Shown piece after piece: positions 63,261-64,000 of a stretch of DNA of 64,000 nucleotides. The translations under genes and the position numbers were made by a program. The notes beneath the pieces are model-generated. The model had not been told where the DNA came from and did not search any database. It was given only the letters and a program-made list of their open reading frames with translations. Position 1 is the stretch's first letter. Every line of letters starts with the position of its first letter. Source of the DNA: Asparagopsis taxiformis (taxonomy: Eukaryota; Rhodophyta; Florideophyceae; Bonnemaisoniales; Bonnemaisoniaceae). The DNA lies in assembly GCA_030407315.1 (NCBI GenBank), contig JALQPE010001722.1:1-64000 (forward strand). Direction: 5' to 3'.

Positions 63261-64000
63261 CTAGTAGCGACGAGAACGCTTTCCCGCAGGGTCATACGGA
63301 CCAGGGCCTTCGCCGCGGCTATCGTGGCTGCGGCTGCGACTGGGCTGAACGAAGCCCGGCGCGTACGGATCGACGGTCTGCGTGACCACGGGGGCTCGCT
63401 CGCGACGCGACGCGGGGTTCCTGGCGTAAGGGTCCGCAGTCCCGTGGCTGCGCGTATCCGAAGGGCGCGCCGAAGCAGGGTCGCGTGGCAGGTACGCCGC
63501 TGCGTGACCATACCCGACGGGGTCGCCGAAGCCGCCGCCACTCGCAAATGCGTAAGGATCGTTACGACCACCAACGGGCGGTGCGTAACCACGAGTCGCC
63601 GCGGCGAGACGTTCCGAAATCGCGCGCTCCGTTGCCAAGCGGGCAGTCAGGTCCAACGTCTGGGCTCTGAAATCTTCGGCTGCGCGAGCCACGGACGTAA
63701 TGAGGGAACGAATAACCCAGCCGTCCGCACGAGGCGGAGCGGCCATCGACGTACCGAGAAGCCGACGGGCATCCTCATCGGAGACGCGGTCGTCCAGGCT
63801 CACGAACCGTGGCGCGCGCTCGGCCGGCGTGGCCACATCCGGACGACCGACGCGGGCAACGTTGCCCCCTCCCGTAGCCTCGCGTGGCACGATCTCTCGA
63901 GGATCCGGCGCACGCGGCGCTTCGTTTTGATGGCCACGACGGCCAGAACGCGTCCCGCGGGGGCGCTCGTTGCCCCCGAGGCCACCGAAATAACCGGTAC
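63261..64000 (-). CDS. Antisense open frame downstream of Ty3 pol, unknown protein (partial)
   Basis: The minus-strand frame is open from the window edge to a stop at 63261 (≥246 codons). From the edge it reads a Gly/Arg-rich stretch (GYFGGLGGNERPRGTRSGRRG), then FVSLDDRVSDEDARRLLG, then a probable coiled coil (AAEDFRAQTLDLTARLATER), then a Tyr/Gly/Ser/Arg-rich tail with several DPYA motifs and a basic end (GKRSRRY). No family is recognised. Antisense open frames 3' of pol occur in some long plant Ty3 elements, and this could be one. It could also be the Gag of a neighbour in opposite orientation, or a chance frame in CG-rich DNA. Confidence 0.4.
   Translation of the reverse strand, partial: TGYFGGLGGNERPRGTRSGRRGHQNEAPRAPDPREIVPREATGGGNVARVGRPDVATPAERAPRFVSLDDRVSDEDARRLLGTSMAAPPRADGWVIRSLITSVARAAEDFRAQTLDLTARLATERAISERLAAATRGYAPPVGGRNDPYAFASGGGFGDPVGYGHAAAYLPRDPASARPSDTRSHGTADPYARNPASRRERAPVVTQTVDPYAPGFVQPSRSRSHDSRGEGPGPYDPAGKRSRRY

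Larger units (their letters stand above)
37911..64000 (+). mobile_element. Ty3/gypsy chromovirus, 5' part to beyond the window, split by a CACTA element
   Basis: The order is leader (and probably the 5' LTR), gag (38646-40475 and 55647-56222), then pol (protease, reverse transcriptase, RNase H, integrase, chromodomain) to 60751, then >3 kb of further CG-rich sequence with direct repeats and an antisense open frame. The whole has a distinctive base style rich in ACG and CGA. The exact left end could not be fixed because the 3' LTR is not in the window; it lies within about 20 bp of 37,900. Confidence 0.85.

Overview
This is a eukaryotic, transposon-dominated window with intron-poor genes. A red alga of the florideophyte (Chondrus-like) type fits best. 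The reasons are long uninterrupted reading frames, a Ty1/copia element that seems primed by the internal half of initiator tRNA-Met, a MULE that carries an Ulp1-type protease, and an NB-ARC/WD40/TIR gene. The taxonomic call is an inference (about 0.6); no rRNA or organelle sequence is present to prove it.

Layout. 1-3.3 kb: a broken upstream stretch, then a fused DPPY-type DNA methyltransferase and SET-domain gene. 3.9-6.2 kb: a coiled-coil protein of unknown function in several frames, converging on a Plavaka/CACTA-like transposase at 6.3-9.3 kb (minus strand, one frame break). 9.3-11.3 kb: degenerate and simple tandem repeats. 11.36-13.5 kb: truncated Ty1/copia copy B (minus strand) with its 5' LTR. 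13,540-22,486: a complete MULE with ~1,055-bp terminal inverted repeats and a 10-bp target duplication. It encodes one Ulp1 protease-MULE transposase frame, cut by a single in-frame TAG. 23.3-27.7 kb (minus strand): an NB-ARC - WD40 - TIR gene, probably an innate-immune STAND receptor, with one in-frame TGA and one frameshift. 29,217-33,762: an apparently intact Ty1/copia element with identical 151-bp LTRs and a GTATG duplication. 34,495-35,016: a solo LTR with an ATGAT duplication.

35.5 kb to the window end is a nest. Copia copy A is interrupted near 37.9 kb by a Ty3 chromovirus that runs past 64 kb. The chromovirus gag is in turn interrupted by a 15,169-bp CACTA-type element (40,476-55,644). 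Removing that element with one copy of its AA duplication rejoins gag in frame, and the CCHC zinc knuckle lies on the far side. The CACTA element has no recognisable transposase. It carries rearranged fragments of host genes (UFD2/E4 ubiquitin ligase with its U-box, fused to an AGC-type kinase tail; an actin-related fragment) and about 5 kb of reiterated 39-bp perfect palindromes. It looks like a giant gene-capturing (Pack-type) CACTA.

The most interesting points are the NB-ARC-WD40-TIR gene, the DNA methyltransferase-SET fusion, the Ulp1-MULE, and the Pack-CACTA, where short perfect palindromes coincide with frame breaks in the captured genes.
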